Assembly (NCBI GenBank): GCA_963676865.2
Contig: CAXXSS010000001.1
Span: forward strand, 2,418,001 to 2,482,000
DNA from: JAAYUD01 sp963676865
GTDB lineage: Bacteria > Bacteroidota > Bacteroidia > Bacteroidales > Bacteroidaceae
Length of the DNA: 64,000 bases
Reading direction: 5' to 3'
Shown: positions 7,859 to 15,138 of the stretch, one piece after another
Position numbering within the stretch: the first letter of the stretch is position 1
Layout: each line of letters begins with the position of its first letter
Notes under the pieces: model-generated
Seen by the model: the letters and a program-made list of their open reading frames with translations, nothing else
What the model was told of the DNA's origin: nothing
Database searches by the model: none
Translations under genes and position numbers: made by a program

Positions 7859-9487
7859 ATGAGAAAAGATAAATTGTTAATATTTGTCTGTTCTCTTCTT
7901 TTCTTCTCTTGTGCAACTGATGATTATATTTCGAATGATACATTGTTGTCTCAAAAAGTAGAGAATAAAGCAGGTGCATTATTGATGCATCAAATACAGA
8001 CTCAAAAGGGAAACAAAGAACAGTTTGTTCGTGCTTTGAATGGGCATACCCCATTGTTTAATTATGTAACGGTTTCGTCATCGGGCGACTATGGTCTATA
8101 CTATTCTGTGCCCTATACCAATAGTGATAATGAGGTGGAAGGTTGCATCATTTATCCTGTAGACACGAATCTATCGATGGAACAACGTCGAATAGGTGGT
8201 ACTTTGGGAACGCTTGTCAATATGGACCCTGATTTTTTGAACGGAGAAGTTGATTTATCAACCCGCTATCTATATTCGGCAGCTTTCTTAAACTGGCAGA
8301 ATAATGGTTTATCTGTCAATTCGGGGTTGACAGCTCATGCCGAACTCCTAAATGCGGGGCCGGTAATTGCAAATACTCGGGGGCTTTTATCGCGAGCTGG
8401 CACAGGCACAGATGTATATGGTAAAAATGCTTTTGTAAGCATTCAGTATAGTTTGTCATCGACAGGGTATGTTAGTGGAGGTAATTTTGGTGTTACAACT
8501 TTGAAGCCGGCAACTGTCAAAAGGCTTTTCGATGGATATTTACTGCCTACATCTCCGTATTGTAGAGATGCGATAACTCATTCTATAGAGACCAATAATC
8601 TCTGGGGAATTCGTATTTTTATAGCTTTCTCACATGAACATAACGGAGCATATGTCTTAGAGCTTATTTATAATATTATAAACGAAATTGTTTGGGCTAC
8701 TTATGGACAGAGAAATATTTATTTTCGTGCAGAATCAATAAATGTTACATTCTCGGATGGGCGTACTGGTTCCTATTATGGTGGGGGTAGTGGCAGTACC
8801 GGAGGTCCTTCTGGAGGCAGCAGTAATGGAATATACAAAAAATGTTCAATAGCGGATATATTAGTTAGAGACTCAGTTATTAGATTTATGAATACGGTTA
8901 TAAAAGAGAGGTGTGCATATCAAGTTATGAAAAATAGTCTTGCAAATGCTGGACGGGGATTCTCTGATATAAAAATTCAACGGGATAAAAATAATTATGA
9001 TCCTCAAACGGGAGTGTATACTGTATCAAGTGCTGGTTATACTAGCGGCTCTTTTCCTGAAGAGTATGTACATCTGTTTCAGAATTTCACTTATAGTGGG
9101 GGGATATACCAATATGCAGAAAAAAAAGGCAATGCTAATATTGATTTTGAAGCAAAATTCATTAATGATATAACATCTTATCTGATAGCGGAGCCCCGGT
9201 GCTGGTATTATGGAGCAGGAGTAAGCTATGAGGTGTATTATAAAGAGTGGATAAGTCAGTTAGCAGAAAAAGCCCAAAAAGGGAAACTAACCTACGAAGA
9301 CATAACGGCAGGATATTATTGTCCTGACACAAATAAACCAATAAGTTATTCTCAATTTATGAGGGATTGGTCGAGTAAATGGGATAGTAGTCCGCTTAAA
9401 AATAAATATGGCACTAAGTTTATAAGCCCCACATTGCAACCGAAGGTTCTGCAAGTTATTGTAGGTAGTATATCGTGTAAAAACTAA
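7859..9487 (+). CDS. Large lipoprotein with degenerate metallopeptidase-like motif
   Basis: I do not recognise a named family. The 542-residue protein starts with a lipoprotein signal ending in LLFFSC (Cys18). Residues about 20-300 form a polar, beta-rich N-terminal half. A Gly/Ser linker (about 305-322) separates it from a C-terminal half. In the latter, EEYVHLFQ (401-408) followed about 25 residues later by IDFEAKF (428-434) recalls the HExxH...E layout of gluzincin-type peptidases, but the first histidine is Glu401, so catalysis is doubtful. It is probably at the outer membrane or cell surface. It is followed after 8 bp by the first of five secreted paralogues, which suggests co-transcription and a shared job. 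Confidence 0.65.
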   Translation: MRKDKLLIFVCSLLFFSCATDDYISNDTLLSQKVENKAGALLMHQIQTQKGNKEQFVRALNGHTPLFNYVTVSSSGDYGLYYSVPYTNSDNEVEGCIIYPVDTNLSMEQRRIGGTLGTLVNMDPDFLNGEVDLSTRYLYSAAFLNWQNNGLSVNSGLTAHAELLNAGPVIANTRGLLSRAGTGTDVYGKNAFVSIQYSLSSTGYVSGGNFGVTTLKPATVKRLFDGYLLPTSPYCRDAITHSIETNNLWGIRIFIAFSHEHNGAYVLELIYNIINEIVWATYGQRNIYFRAESINVTFSDGRTGSYYGGGSGSTGGPSGGSSNGIYKKCSIADILVRDSVIRFMNTVIKERCAYQVMKNSLANAGRGFSDIKIQRDKNNYDPQTGVYTVSSAGYTSGSFPEEYVHLFQNFTYSGGIYQYAEKKGNANIDFEAKFINDITSYLIAEPRCWYYGAGVSYEVYYKEWISQLAEKAQKGKLTYEDITAGYYCPDTNKPISYSQFMRDWSSKWDSSPLKNKYGTKFISPTLQPKVLQVIVGSISCKN

Positions 9488-9495
9488 ATATTGGA

Positions 9496-9996
9496 ATGAT
9501 GAAAACAAGAATTTTATTGGTAATCGTATTTCTAATGGGTACGCTTTCCGTCTTTGCGCAAGACACACTTCGTCAAGGTAATCTAACTTATGTAAAAGAC
9601 TCGCTTTATCTTTTCCGAAGCGTTGAATCAACTAAATTGGTGATAGAAGATAATTATCTTGATGCCTATATTTCCAATATGCCAGTGAGTAAAGCAGATG
9701 TGAAAAGAATATTTAGAACCATCTTTTCAAAAACTCGCGCGGAAGAACTGGGAAAATCAAAATATCGTGTAATGTGTTTTTTTTATTTTAATTGTATCAA
9801 ACAACAACTGTGTTATGCCGCTTTTCATAATAGAGAAAAGGGCCCTTTCCTCTTAACACCGGAGGAAATGAAAAAGATAGAGGATGTATATAGAACGTTT
9901 AAATACAACTTTGTAGCTAGAGACGATACCAAAGTGAAACGATTAACAACAGGATGCTGTTCTGTAGATTTTGCAGATCTTTATAATGACAATTAG
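9496..9996 (+). CDS. Small secreted protein, tandem paralogue 1
   Basis: This is a 166-residue protein of unknown function. It has a cleavable signal peptide (MKTRILLVIVFLMGTLSVFAQ, predicted cut after FAQ), so it should be periplasmic or exported. The mature part has conserved blocks shared with the paralogues at 10871, 11582 and 12290: SxESTKLVIEDNY, 'FRTIFSKTRAEELGKSKY', a cysteine-rich strand FNCIKQQLCYAAF, EEMKKIEDVYRTFKYN, and the tail VDFADLYNDN. No enzyme motif is visible. It begins 8 bp after the lipoprotein stop codon, so it is likely in the same transcript. A binding, inhibitor or immunity-like role is conceivable but is inference only. Confidence 0.75.
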   Translation: MMKTRILLVIVFLMGTLSVFAQDTLRQGNLTYVKDSLYLFRSVESTKLVIEDNYLDAYISNMPVSKADVKRIFRTIFSKTRAEELGKSKYRVMCFFYFNCIKQQLCYAAFHNREKGPFLLTPEEMKKIEDVYRTFKYNFVARDDTKVKRLTTGCCSVDFADLYNDN

Positions 9997-10028
9997 ATGT
10001 ACTGATTTGCAATAACTGTTTGTAGCGA

Positions 10029-10060
10029 GAGATGGAAGTTGCTACGGTGGCTTCCATTTC
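10029..10060 (+). repeat. Spacer hairpin 1 of the paralogue array
   Basis: GAGATGGAAG pairs with CTTCCATTTC (one mismatch) around a 12-nt loop. The same hairpin follows three more array genes. There is no strong T run, so it may be a processing or attenuation element and not a full terminator. Confidence 0.6.
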
Positions 10061-10241
10061 TTCTCTGGGCTTATTTCTTGCGAGTAATGGATGTTAGTGG
10101 GTAAGAGCAGAAGTCGTGAGATAAGTTCTAAGTTCTTGAAACGTAGATTTGTCTGATTAATAGTTTGGAAGGAAATGGGCTTTAATCATTTATAGTAGGT
10201 GGTAGAGCTTTTAGATGACGTATAAATAATGTTGAGTTGAT

Positions 10242-10778
10242 ATGAAAACAAGATTGTTATTATTTATTGTACTATTGCTGGCAGCGGGCTCTGCTTTTTC
10301 TCAGAATCCTAAGATGATCATGTTGCGCGAAGGCAAATTGGCATATGTAATGGAATTGTCCATGTTTTCCTACAATAATAAAATGGATACACTCTGGCTT
10401 GTCCAAAGTTTGGAATCTACCAAATTGAAAGGACGGTATTATAGAGATCAATATGTAACCTCTTTCCCTGACTATGAAGCCCGGAAAAGAATATTTAGAA
10501 CAGTCTTTTCTAAAAAGCGTGCGACAGAACTAGGTAAATATCGTATGGCTTTTACTTTTTATTTTGACGGTATTACAAAAAAGTGTGCTTATATGAAATG
10601 TATGTTATTGGATAATCATAAATTACGTTTAACGCTTGATGAACTGGACCGTTTGGAAAAAGCTTTCAAGGCTTTGAATTATGATTTTTCTATTGTTAGA
10701 GATAAATCTATAATTGATTGGTTTATAAATTATGCAATAGCGATGTCTTTTGACAAGTTGTATGACAGTAGCGAATAA
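10242..10778 (+). CDS. Small secreted protein, divergent tandem paralogue 2
   Basis: This 178-residue member of the same array has a signal peptide (MKTRLLLFIVLLLAAGSAFSQ). It keeps the core motifs in altered form: SLESTKLKGRYYRDQY, RIFRTVFSKKRATELGKY, LTLDELDRLEKAFKALNYDF and FDKLYDSSE at the end. It lacks the FNCIKQQLCY strand, having YFDGITKKCAYMKC instead. It is much less similar to copies 1, 3, 4 and 5 than they are to each other. It is therefore either an older member or one under different selection. Function is unknown. Confidence 0.7.
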   Translation: MKTRLLLFIVLLLAAGSAFSQNPKMIMLREGKLAYVMELSMFSYNNKMDTLWLVQSLESTKLKGRYYRDQYVTSFPDYEARKRIFRTVFSKKRATELGKYRMAFTFYFDGITKKCAYMKCMLLDNHKLRLTLDELDRLEKAFKALNYDFSIVRDKSIIDWFINYAIAMSFDKLYDSSE

Positions 10779-10870
10779 TGGATTATCCAATACGGCTTTG
10801 AAGTATTTTTAAAGTCGTATTGGAAATATCAGATTAAAACGGTTATAATGATGAATAATATAGAGTTGAT

Positions 10871-11371
10871 ATGAAAACAAATTTTTTATTAGTAATCGTA
10901 TTTCTAATGGGTACGGTTTCCGTCTTTGCGCAAGACACGCTTCGTCAAGGTAATCTAACTTATGTGAAAGATTCACGCGGCTTTGTTCGAAGCCTTGAAT
11001 CAACTAAATTGGTGATAGAAGATAACTATCTTGATGCCTATATTTCCAATATACCAGTGAGTAAAGCAGATGTGAAAAGAATATTTAGAACCATCTTTTC
11101 AAAAACTCGCGCGGAAGAATTGGGAAAATCAAAATATCGTGTAATGTGTTTTTTTCATTTTAATTGTATCAAACAACAATTGTGTTATGCCTCTTTTCAT
11201 AATATAGAAAAAGGACCTTTCCTTTTAACACCAGAAGAAATGAAAAAGATAGAAGATATATATAAAACGTTTAAATACAACTTTGTAGCTAGAGACGATA
11301 CTAAAGTGAAACGTCTAACAATAGAAAGCACTGGTCCTGTAGATTTTGCAAATCTTTATAGTCACAATTAG
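10871..11371 (+). CDS. Small secreted protein, tandem paralogue 3
   Basis: This 166-residue protein is nearly identical to paralogue 1 over the signal peptide and first 130 residues, and differs mainly at KDSRGFVRSLEST and in the C-terminal 'LTIESTGPVDFANLYSHN'. It has the same signal peptide, FRTIFSKTRAEELGKSKY block and cysteine-bearing FNCIKQQLCYASF strand. It begins the best-preserved part of the array, in which gene plus spacer repeat about every 710 bp. Function is unknown; it is presumably exported to the periplasm. Confidence 0.75.
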   Translation: MKTNFLLVIVFLMGTVSVFAQDTLRQGNLTYVKDSRGFVRSLESTKLVIEDNYLDAYISNIPVSKADVKRIFRTIFSKTRAEELGKSKYRVMCFFHFNCIKQQLCYASFHNIEKGPFLLTPEEMKKIEDIYKTFKYNFVARDDTKVKRLTIESTGPVDFANLYSHN

Positions 11372-11403
11372 ACGTACTGATTTGTAATAACTGTTTGTAG
11401 CGA

Positions 11404-11435
11404 GAGATGGAAGTTGCTGCGGTGGCTTCCATCTC
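11404..11435 (+). repeat. Spacer hairpin 2 of the paralogue array
   Basis: GAGATGGAAG (11404-11413) pairs perfectly with CTTCCATCTC (11426-11435) around a 12-nt loop, followed by TTCTC. It lies about 32 bp after paralogue 3. Confidence 0.65.
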
Positions 11436-11581
11436 TTCTCGGAATCTATCTTTTGCTTGTTATTAGGTATGTTAATAGGGAAACAAAAAGCCGTTAGATG
11501 AGTAACATTGTCTGAAAAAGAGTTATAAGTTTCTGGTAAGTAGGTTCATTTAGTCTTTGGTGTAAATAATGTTGAGCTAAT

Positions 11582-12079
11582 ATGAAAACAAAATTTTTAT
11601 TGGTAATCGTATTTCTAATGGGGACGGTTTCCGTCTTTGCGCAAGACACACTTCGTCAAGGTAATTTAACTTATGTGGAAGATTCACGCGGTTTTGTTCG
11701 AAGCGTTGAATCAACTAAATTGGTGATAGAAGATAACTATCTTGATGCCTATATTTCGAATATGCCAGTAAGTAAAGCAGATGTAAAAAGAATATTTAGA
11801 ACCATCTTTTCAAAAGCTCGTGCAGAAGAATTGGGGAAATCAAAATGCCAGATGCAGTGTATTTTCCTTTTCAATTGTATCAAGCAGCAATTATGTTATG
11901 CATCCTTTCGTAATTTAGAAAAGGGCCCTTTTCTTTTGACACCGGAGGAAATGAAAAAGATAGAAGATGTATATAAAACCTTTAAATACAATTACGTGGT
12001 TAGAGACGATACCAAAGTAAAGCGATTAACACATGCAAGTTGCTTTGTGGATTTTGCTGATCTTTATAATGACAATTAG
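11582..12079 (+). CDS. Small secreted protein, tandem paralogue 4
   Basis: This 165-residue protein has the same plan as paralogues 1 and 3: signal peptide ending SVFAQ, VESTKLVIEDNYLDAYISN, FRTIFSKARAEELGKSK, FNCIKQQLCYASF and the terminal VDFADLYNDN. Differences cluster in the centre (CQMQCIFLF in place of YRVMCFFHF) and near the C-terminus (LTHASCF). Clustered variation around the cysteine strand would fit a surface that recognises variable partners, but five sequences are too few to show this. Function is unknown. Confidence 0.75.
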   Translation: MKTKFLLVIVFLMGTVSVFAQDTLRQGNLTYVEDSRGFVRSVESTKLVIEDNYLDAYISNMPVSKADVKRIFRTIFSKARAEELGKSKCQMQCIFLFNCIKQQLCYASFRNLEKGPFLLTPEEMKKIEDVYKTFKYNYVVRDDTKVKRLTHASCFVDFADLYNDN

Positions 12080-12111
12080 GCGTGCTGATTTGTAATAACT
12101 ATTTGCAGCGA

Positions 12112-12143
12112 GAGATGGAAGTTGCTGCGGTGGCTTCCATCTC
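12112..12143 (+). repeat. Spacer hairpin 3 of the paralogue array
   Basis: GAGATGGAAG (12112-12121) pairs with CTTCCATCTC (12134-12143) around a 12-nt loop, in the same position relative to its gene as the other copies. Confidence 0.65.
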
Positions 12144-12289
12144 TTCTCGGGGTCTATCTTTTGCTTGTTATTAGGTATGTTAATAGGGAAACAAAAAGCC
12201 GCTAGATGAGTAACATTCTCTGGAAAAGAGTTATAAGTTTCTGGTGAGTAGGTTCATTTAGTCTTTAGTGTAAATAATGTTGAGCTAAT

Positions 12290-12787
12290 ATGAAAACAAA
12301 ATTTTTATTGGTAATCGTATTTCTAATGGGTACGCTTTCCGTCTTTGCACAAGACACGCTTCGTCAAGGTAATTTAACTTATGTGAGAGATTCACGTGGC
12401 TTTATTCAAAGCCTTGAATCGACTAAATTGGTGATAGAAGACAATTATATTGATGCCTATGTCGCAAATTTCCCTAGGAGTGACGCGGATGTGAAAAAAG
12501 TATTTAGAACCATCTTTTCAAAGGCTCGCGCAGAAGAATTGGGAAAATCAAAATATCAGATACACTGCATTTTCCTTTTCAATTGTATTAAACAACAGCT
12601 GTACTATGCTTCTTTTCATAATTTAGAAAAAGGTCCTTTTCTTTTGACGCTGGAAGAAATGAAAAAGATAGAAGATACATTTAAAATGTTTAAATATACC
12701 TGTGTAGCAAGGAACGATTTCAAGGTAAAGCGATTAACACATGAGAGTTGTTTCGTAAATTTTGCAGATCTTTATAATGACAATTAG
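12290..12787 (+). CDS. Small secreted protein, tandem paralogue 5
   Basis: This is the last gene of the array, 165 residues. It shares the signal peptide and framework but is more altered than copies 1, 3 and 4 in the region after VIEDNYIDAY (VANFPRSDADVKKVFRTIF), and it has IHCIFLFNCIKQQLYYASF, losing one of the cysteines of the strand. It ends VNFADLYNDN. Function is unknown. The downstream spacer keeps the hairpin but then diverges, marking the right end of the duplicated region. Confidence 0.75.
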   Translation: MKTKFLLVIVFLMGTLSVFAQDTLRQGNLTYVRDSRGFIQSLESTKLVIEDNYIDAYVANFPRSDADVKKVFRTIFSKARAEELGKSKYQIHCIFLFNCIKQQLYYASFHNLEKGPFLLTLEEMKKIEDTFKMFKYTCVARNDFKVKRLTHESCFVNFADLYNDN

Positions 12788-12819
12788 GCGTGCTGATTTG
12801 CAATAAATATTTGTAACGA

Positions 12820-12851
12820 GAGATGGAAGTTGCTGTGGTGGCTTCCATCTC
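12820..12851 (+). repeat. Spacer hairpin 4 of the paralogue array
   Basis: GAGATGGAAG (12820-12829) pairs with CTTCCATCTC (12842-12851). It is the last copy of the array hairpin. Confidence 0.65.
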
Positions 12852-12995
12852 TTCTTGGGGTCTATCTTTTGCTTGTTATTAGGTATGTTAGTGCGACTTG
12901 AAATGATGATCGAGTATGTGTGAAAAATAACGCGATTTATGATGTTGTTATTGAATAATTTTTTATCTTTGTTTAATATCAAATAATAGAAAGAA

Positions 12996-13304
12996 ATGAA
13001 ACAGTTATCGGATAGAGTGATTCTGAAAATAGAATCTTACATAGGTTTTATCGGCATATTGGTTGTGAGCATGCCCAATAGATGTTTTCCGTTTAATCAT
13101 TTTATTAGTTTCTCTATCTTGTGCCTTTTTTTGGCTCTCGTTTCATTGTATGCTTTGCTAAGGAAGCCTGTTATTGAGCAGACCGTTGATGTTGCCGAAG
13201 TTGCAGAGGAGGAGCGTCGAAAGCATCGTAAATATTTGAAATGGAATTTTATAGGGGCTCTTTTTATATCCATGTTTTCATTATATTCTTATCTCTTTCT
13301 GTGA
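12996..13304 (+). CDS. Small multi-pass membrane protein of unknown function
   Basis: This 102-residue protein has three hydrophobic segments (about 14-27, 34-54 and 85-102), separated by a charged cytoplasm-like stretch EVAEEERRKHRKYLK near 70-84. I do not recognise a family. A -7-like TATCTTTG at 12964-12971 lies 24 bp before the ATG, so it probably has its own promoter. It sits between the paralogue array and slyD with no clear functional link to either. It could be an accessory gene of the island, or an unrelated orphan. Confidence 0.6.
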   Translation: MKQLSDRVILKIESYIGFIGILVVSMPNRCFPFNHFISFSILCLFLALVSLYALLRKPVIEQTVDVAEVAEEERRKHRKYLKWNFIGALFISMFSLYSYLFL

Positions 13305-13344
13305 GGATTGAACTCTTGTTGAAATATAAATATGTTTGATTTCT

Positions 13345-13376
13345 TTTGTTATTGGACAAGGCTTATATTATCTTTG
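13345..13376 (+). promoter_or_regulatory. Bacteroides-type promoter of slyD
   Basis: TTTG at 13345-13348, a 20-bp spacer and TATCTTTG at 13369-13376. The predicted leader is about 33 nt. Confidence 0.65.
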
Positions 13377-13415
13377 TAGCGACAAAAATATTTATTACCA
13401 CTTATATTATAACAA

Positions 13416-13982
13416 ATGGCAACAAAAGAAAACAAGTACGTCAATGTGGCGTATAAGCTCTATACCACAGAAGATGGTGAGAAAGAAATGGTGGAAGAAG
13501 CAACAGCAGAACACCCTTTTCAGTTTATTACAGGGTTGAATACCACAATAGACGCTTTTGAAGAAGAAATATTGAAATTGAATAAAGGCGATAAGTTTGA
13601 CTTTGTGATAACAAAAGACAATGCATATGGCGAATATGATGAACAACATGTGTTTGATCTTGAAAAGAAAATATTTGAGATAGATGGACATTTTGATGAT
13701 AAGAGTATTGTAGAGGGCTCTATTGTTCCGTTGATGGACAATGAAGGGCACCGCATGAATGCAGCGGTTCTGTCCGTTGAAGAAAATACTGTCACCGTAG
13801 ATTTGAATCATCCGCTCGCTGGAGCCGATTTGAATTTTGTAGGCGAGGTTACCGAAATGCGCGACGCTACAAATGAGGAGATTCAAGGCATAATCAATAT
13901 GATGAGTGGCGAAGGTTGTGGCTGCGGTTGTGACAGTTGTGAAGGCGACTGCGAAGAAGGTTGCGGCGAACATTGCCACTAA
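13416..13982 (+). CDS. slyD: SlyD-like FKBP-type peptidyl-prolyl isomerase with metal-binding tail
   Basis: This 188-residue cytoplasmic isomerase/chaperone catalyses cis-trans isomerisation at proline. The FKBP half-domains are visible around 'YKLYTTEDGEKEMVEE', 'FQFITGLNTTIDAFEEEIL' and 'DNAYGEYDEQHVFDLEK', and between them and the conserved 'VDLNHPLAGADLNF' lies the insert-in-flap chaperone segment. The last 20 or so residues (about 167-188) are dominated by cysteine, with glycine, acidic residues and two histidines, ending HCH; this is the metal-binding tail that in SlyD binds nickel and zinc. Such a tail suggests a role in metallating enzymes as well as folding. Confidence 0.9.
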   Translation: MATKENKYVNVAYKLYTTEDGEKEMVEEATAEHPFQFITGLNTTIDAFEEEILKLNKGDKFDFVITKDNAYGEYDEQHVFDLEKKIFEIDGHFDDKSIVEGSIVPLMDNEGHRMNAAVLSVEENTVTVDLNHPLAGADLNFVGEVTEMRDATNEEIQGIINMMSGEGCGCGCDSCEGDCEEGCGEHCH

Positions 13983-14061
13983 AAATACAGTTTGTAGCAA
14001 CAACTTCTTTGAGTTGATAAGGTGAGGCTGATTACTAGATAAACCTATAAATAGTATTATC

Positions 14062-15138
14062 ATGTTTAATTCTTTTGGCAATATTTTCAGATTGACGAGC
14101 TTCGGCGAATCGCATGGCAAGGCGATAGGAGGAGTGATTGACGGTTTTCCGTCGGGTATTGTAATTGACGAAGATTTTGTTCAGGAAGAGTTGAATCGAC
14201 GCCGCCCAGGTCAGTCGTTGCTTACGACCCCGCGTAGCGAAGATGATAAGGTAGAGTTCCTTTCTGGAATATTTGAAGGTAGATCAACTGGTTGTCCCAT
14301 CGGTTTTGCTGTTTGGAATAAAAATCAGCATTCGGCTGACTATGACTCTCTAAAGACGGTGTTCCGCCCTTCGCATGCCGACTATACTTACAATGTCAAG
14401 TATGGCATTCGGGATTATCGCGGAGGGGGCCGGGCATCGGCTCGTGAAACCATTTCGAGAGTCGTTGCAGGTGCTCTTGCCAAACTTGCGCTCAGACAGC
14501 TTGGCATAAAAGTCACTGCTTATACTTCGCAAGTCGGTTCTGTTAAGCTGGGCTTGGATTATAGCCGATATGATTTTGACATGATAGAGAAAAATGACGT
14601 TCGTTGTCCGGATCCTGTTAAAGCGAAGGAAATGGAAGAACTTATTCTTCGTGTCAAGAAGTGTTGCGATACGATCGGAGGAGAAATAACCTGTGTCATT
14701 ATAGGTTGTCCGATAGGGCTTGGCGAACCTGTCTTCGGTAAACTTCATGCGGCATTGGGCAATGCAATGTTGAGCATAAATGCTGTTAAAGGTTTTGAAT
14801 ACGGCATTGGAGTAGATGGAGTAGAGCAGAGAGGATCACAGCAGAATGATGCTTTTTTCAATGATAATGGTAAGGTCAAAACCCGTACTAACCATTCAGG
14901 TGGTATTCAGGGTGGCATCAGCAACGGCGAAGATATTTATTTTCGAGTGCTATTCAAACCTGTAGCTACTGTTCTGATGGAGCAAGAAACGGTGAATCTT
15001 GACGGCATAGATACGACACTCAAACCTCGTGGCAGGCATGATCCTTGTGTCTTGCCTCGTGCTGTTCCTATTGTAGAGGCAATGGCTGCAATGACCATAC
15101 TCGATTATTATTTGATCGATAAGACTACCCAATTATGA
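14062..15138 (+). CDS. aroC: Chorismate synthase
   Basis: Chorismate synthase makes chorismate from EPSP, the last step of the shikimate pathway, with reduced FMN. The 358 residues fit the family. Signatures are SFGESHGKAIGGVIDGFPSG (residues 9-28), 'LNRRRPGQS', 'YRGGGRASARETISRVVAGA' near 119-138 and 'SNGEDIYFRVLFKPVAT' near 287-303. It starts 80 bp after slyD and converges on topB, with the two coding regions overlapping by 6 bp at their 3' ends (15133-15138). Confidence 0.95.
   Translation: MFNSFGNIFRLTSFGESHGKAIGGVIDGFPSGIVIDEDFVQEELNRRRPGQSLLTTPRSEDDKVEFLSGIFEGRSTGCPIGFAVWNKNQHSADYDSLKTVFRPSHADYTYNVKYGIRDYRGGGRASARETISRVVAGALAKLALRQLGIKVTAYTSQVGSVKLGLDYSRYDFDMIEKNDVRCPDPVKAKEMEELILRVKKCCDTIGGEITCVIIGCPIGLGEPVFGKLHAALGNAMLSINAVKGFEYGIGVDGVEQRGSQQNDAFFNDNGKVKTRTNHSGGIQGGISNGEDIYFRVLFKPVATVLMEQETVNLDGIDTTLKPRGRHDPCVLPRAVPIVEAMAAMTILDYYLIDKTTQL

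Larger units (their letters stand above)
10850..12900 (+). repeat. Tandem gene-plus-spacer duplication, unit about 710 bp
   Basis: Starts at 10871, 11582 and 12290 are 711 and 708 bp apart. Not only the genes but also the spacers are repeated: the text from CTGATTTGTAATAACT, through the GAGATGGAAG hairpin and CTTTTGCTTGTTATTAGGTA, to AATAATGTTGAGCTAATATG recurs almost unchanged. Matching non-coding spacers indicate recent duplication by unequal recombination. The last spacer loses the match after about 12890. Confidence 0.85.

Noticed and set aside
10029..10060. Full intrinsic terminators in the paralogue array spacers
   Set aside because: The hairpins lack a run of T on the coding strand, so I report them as hairpins of uncertain role and not as terminators.
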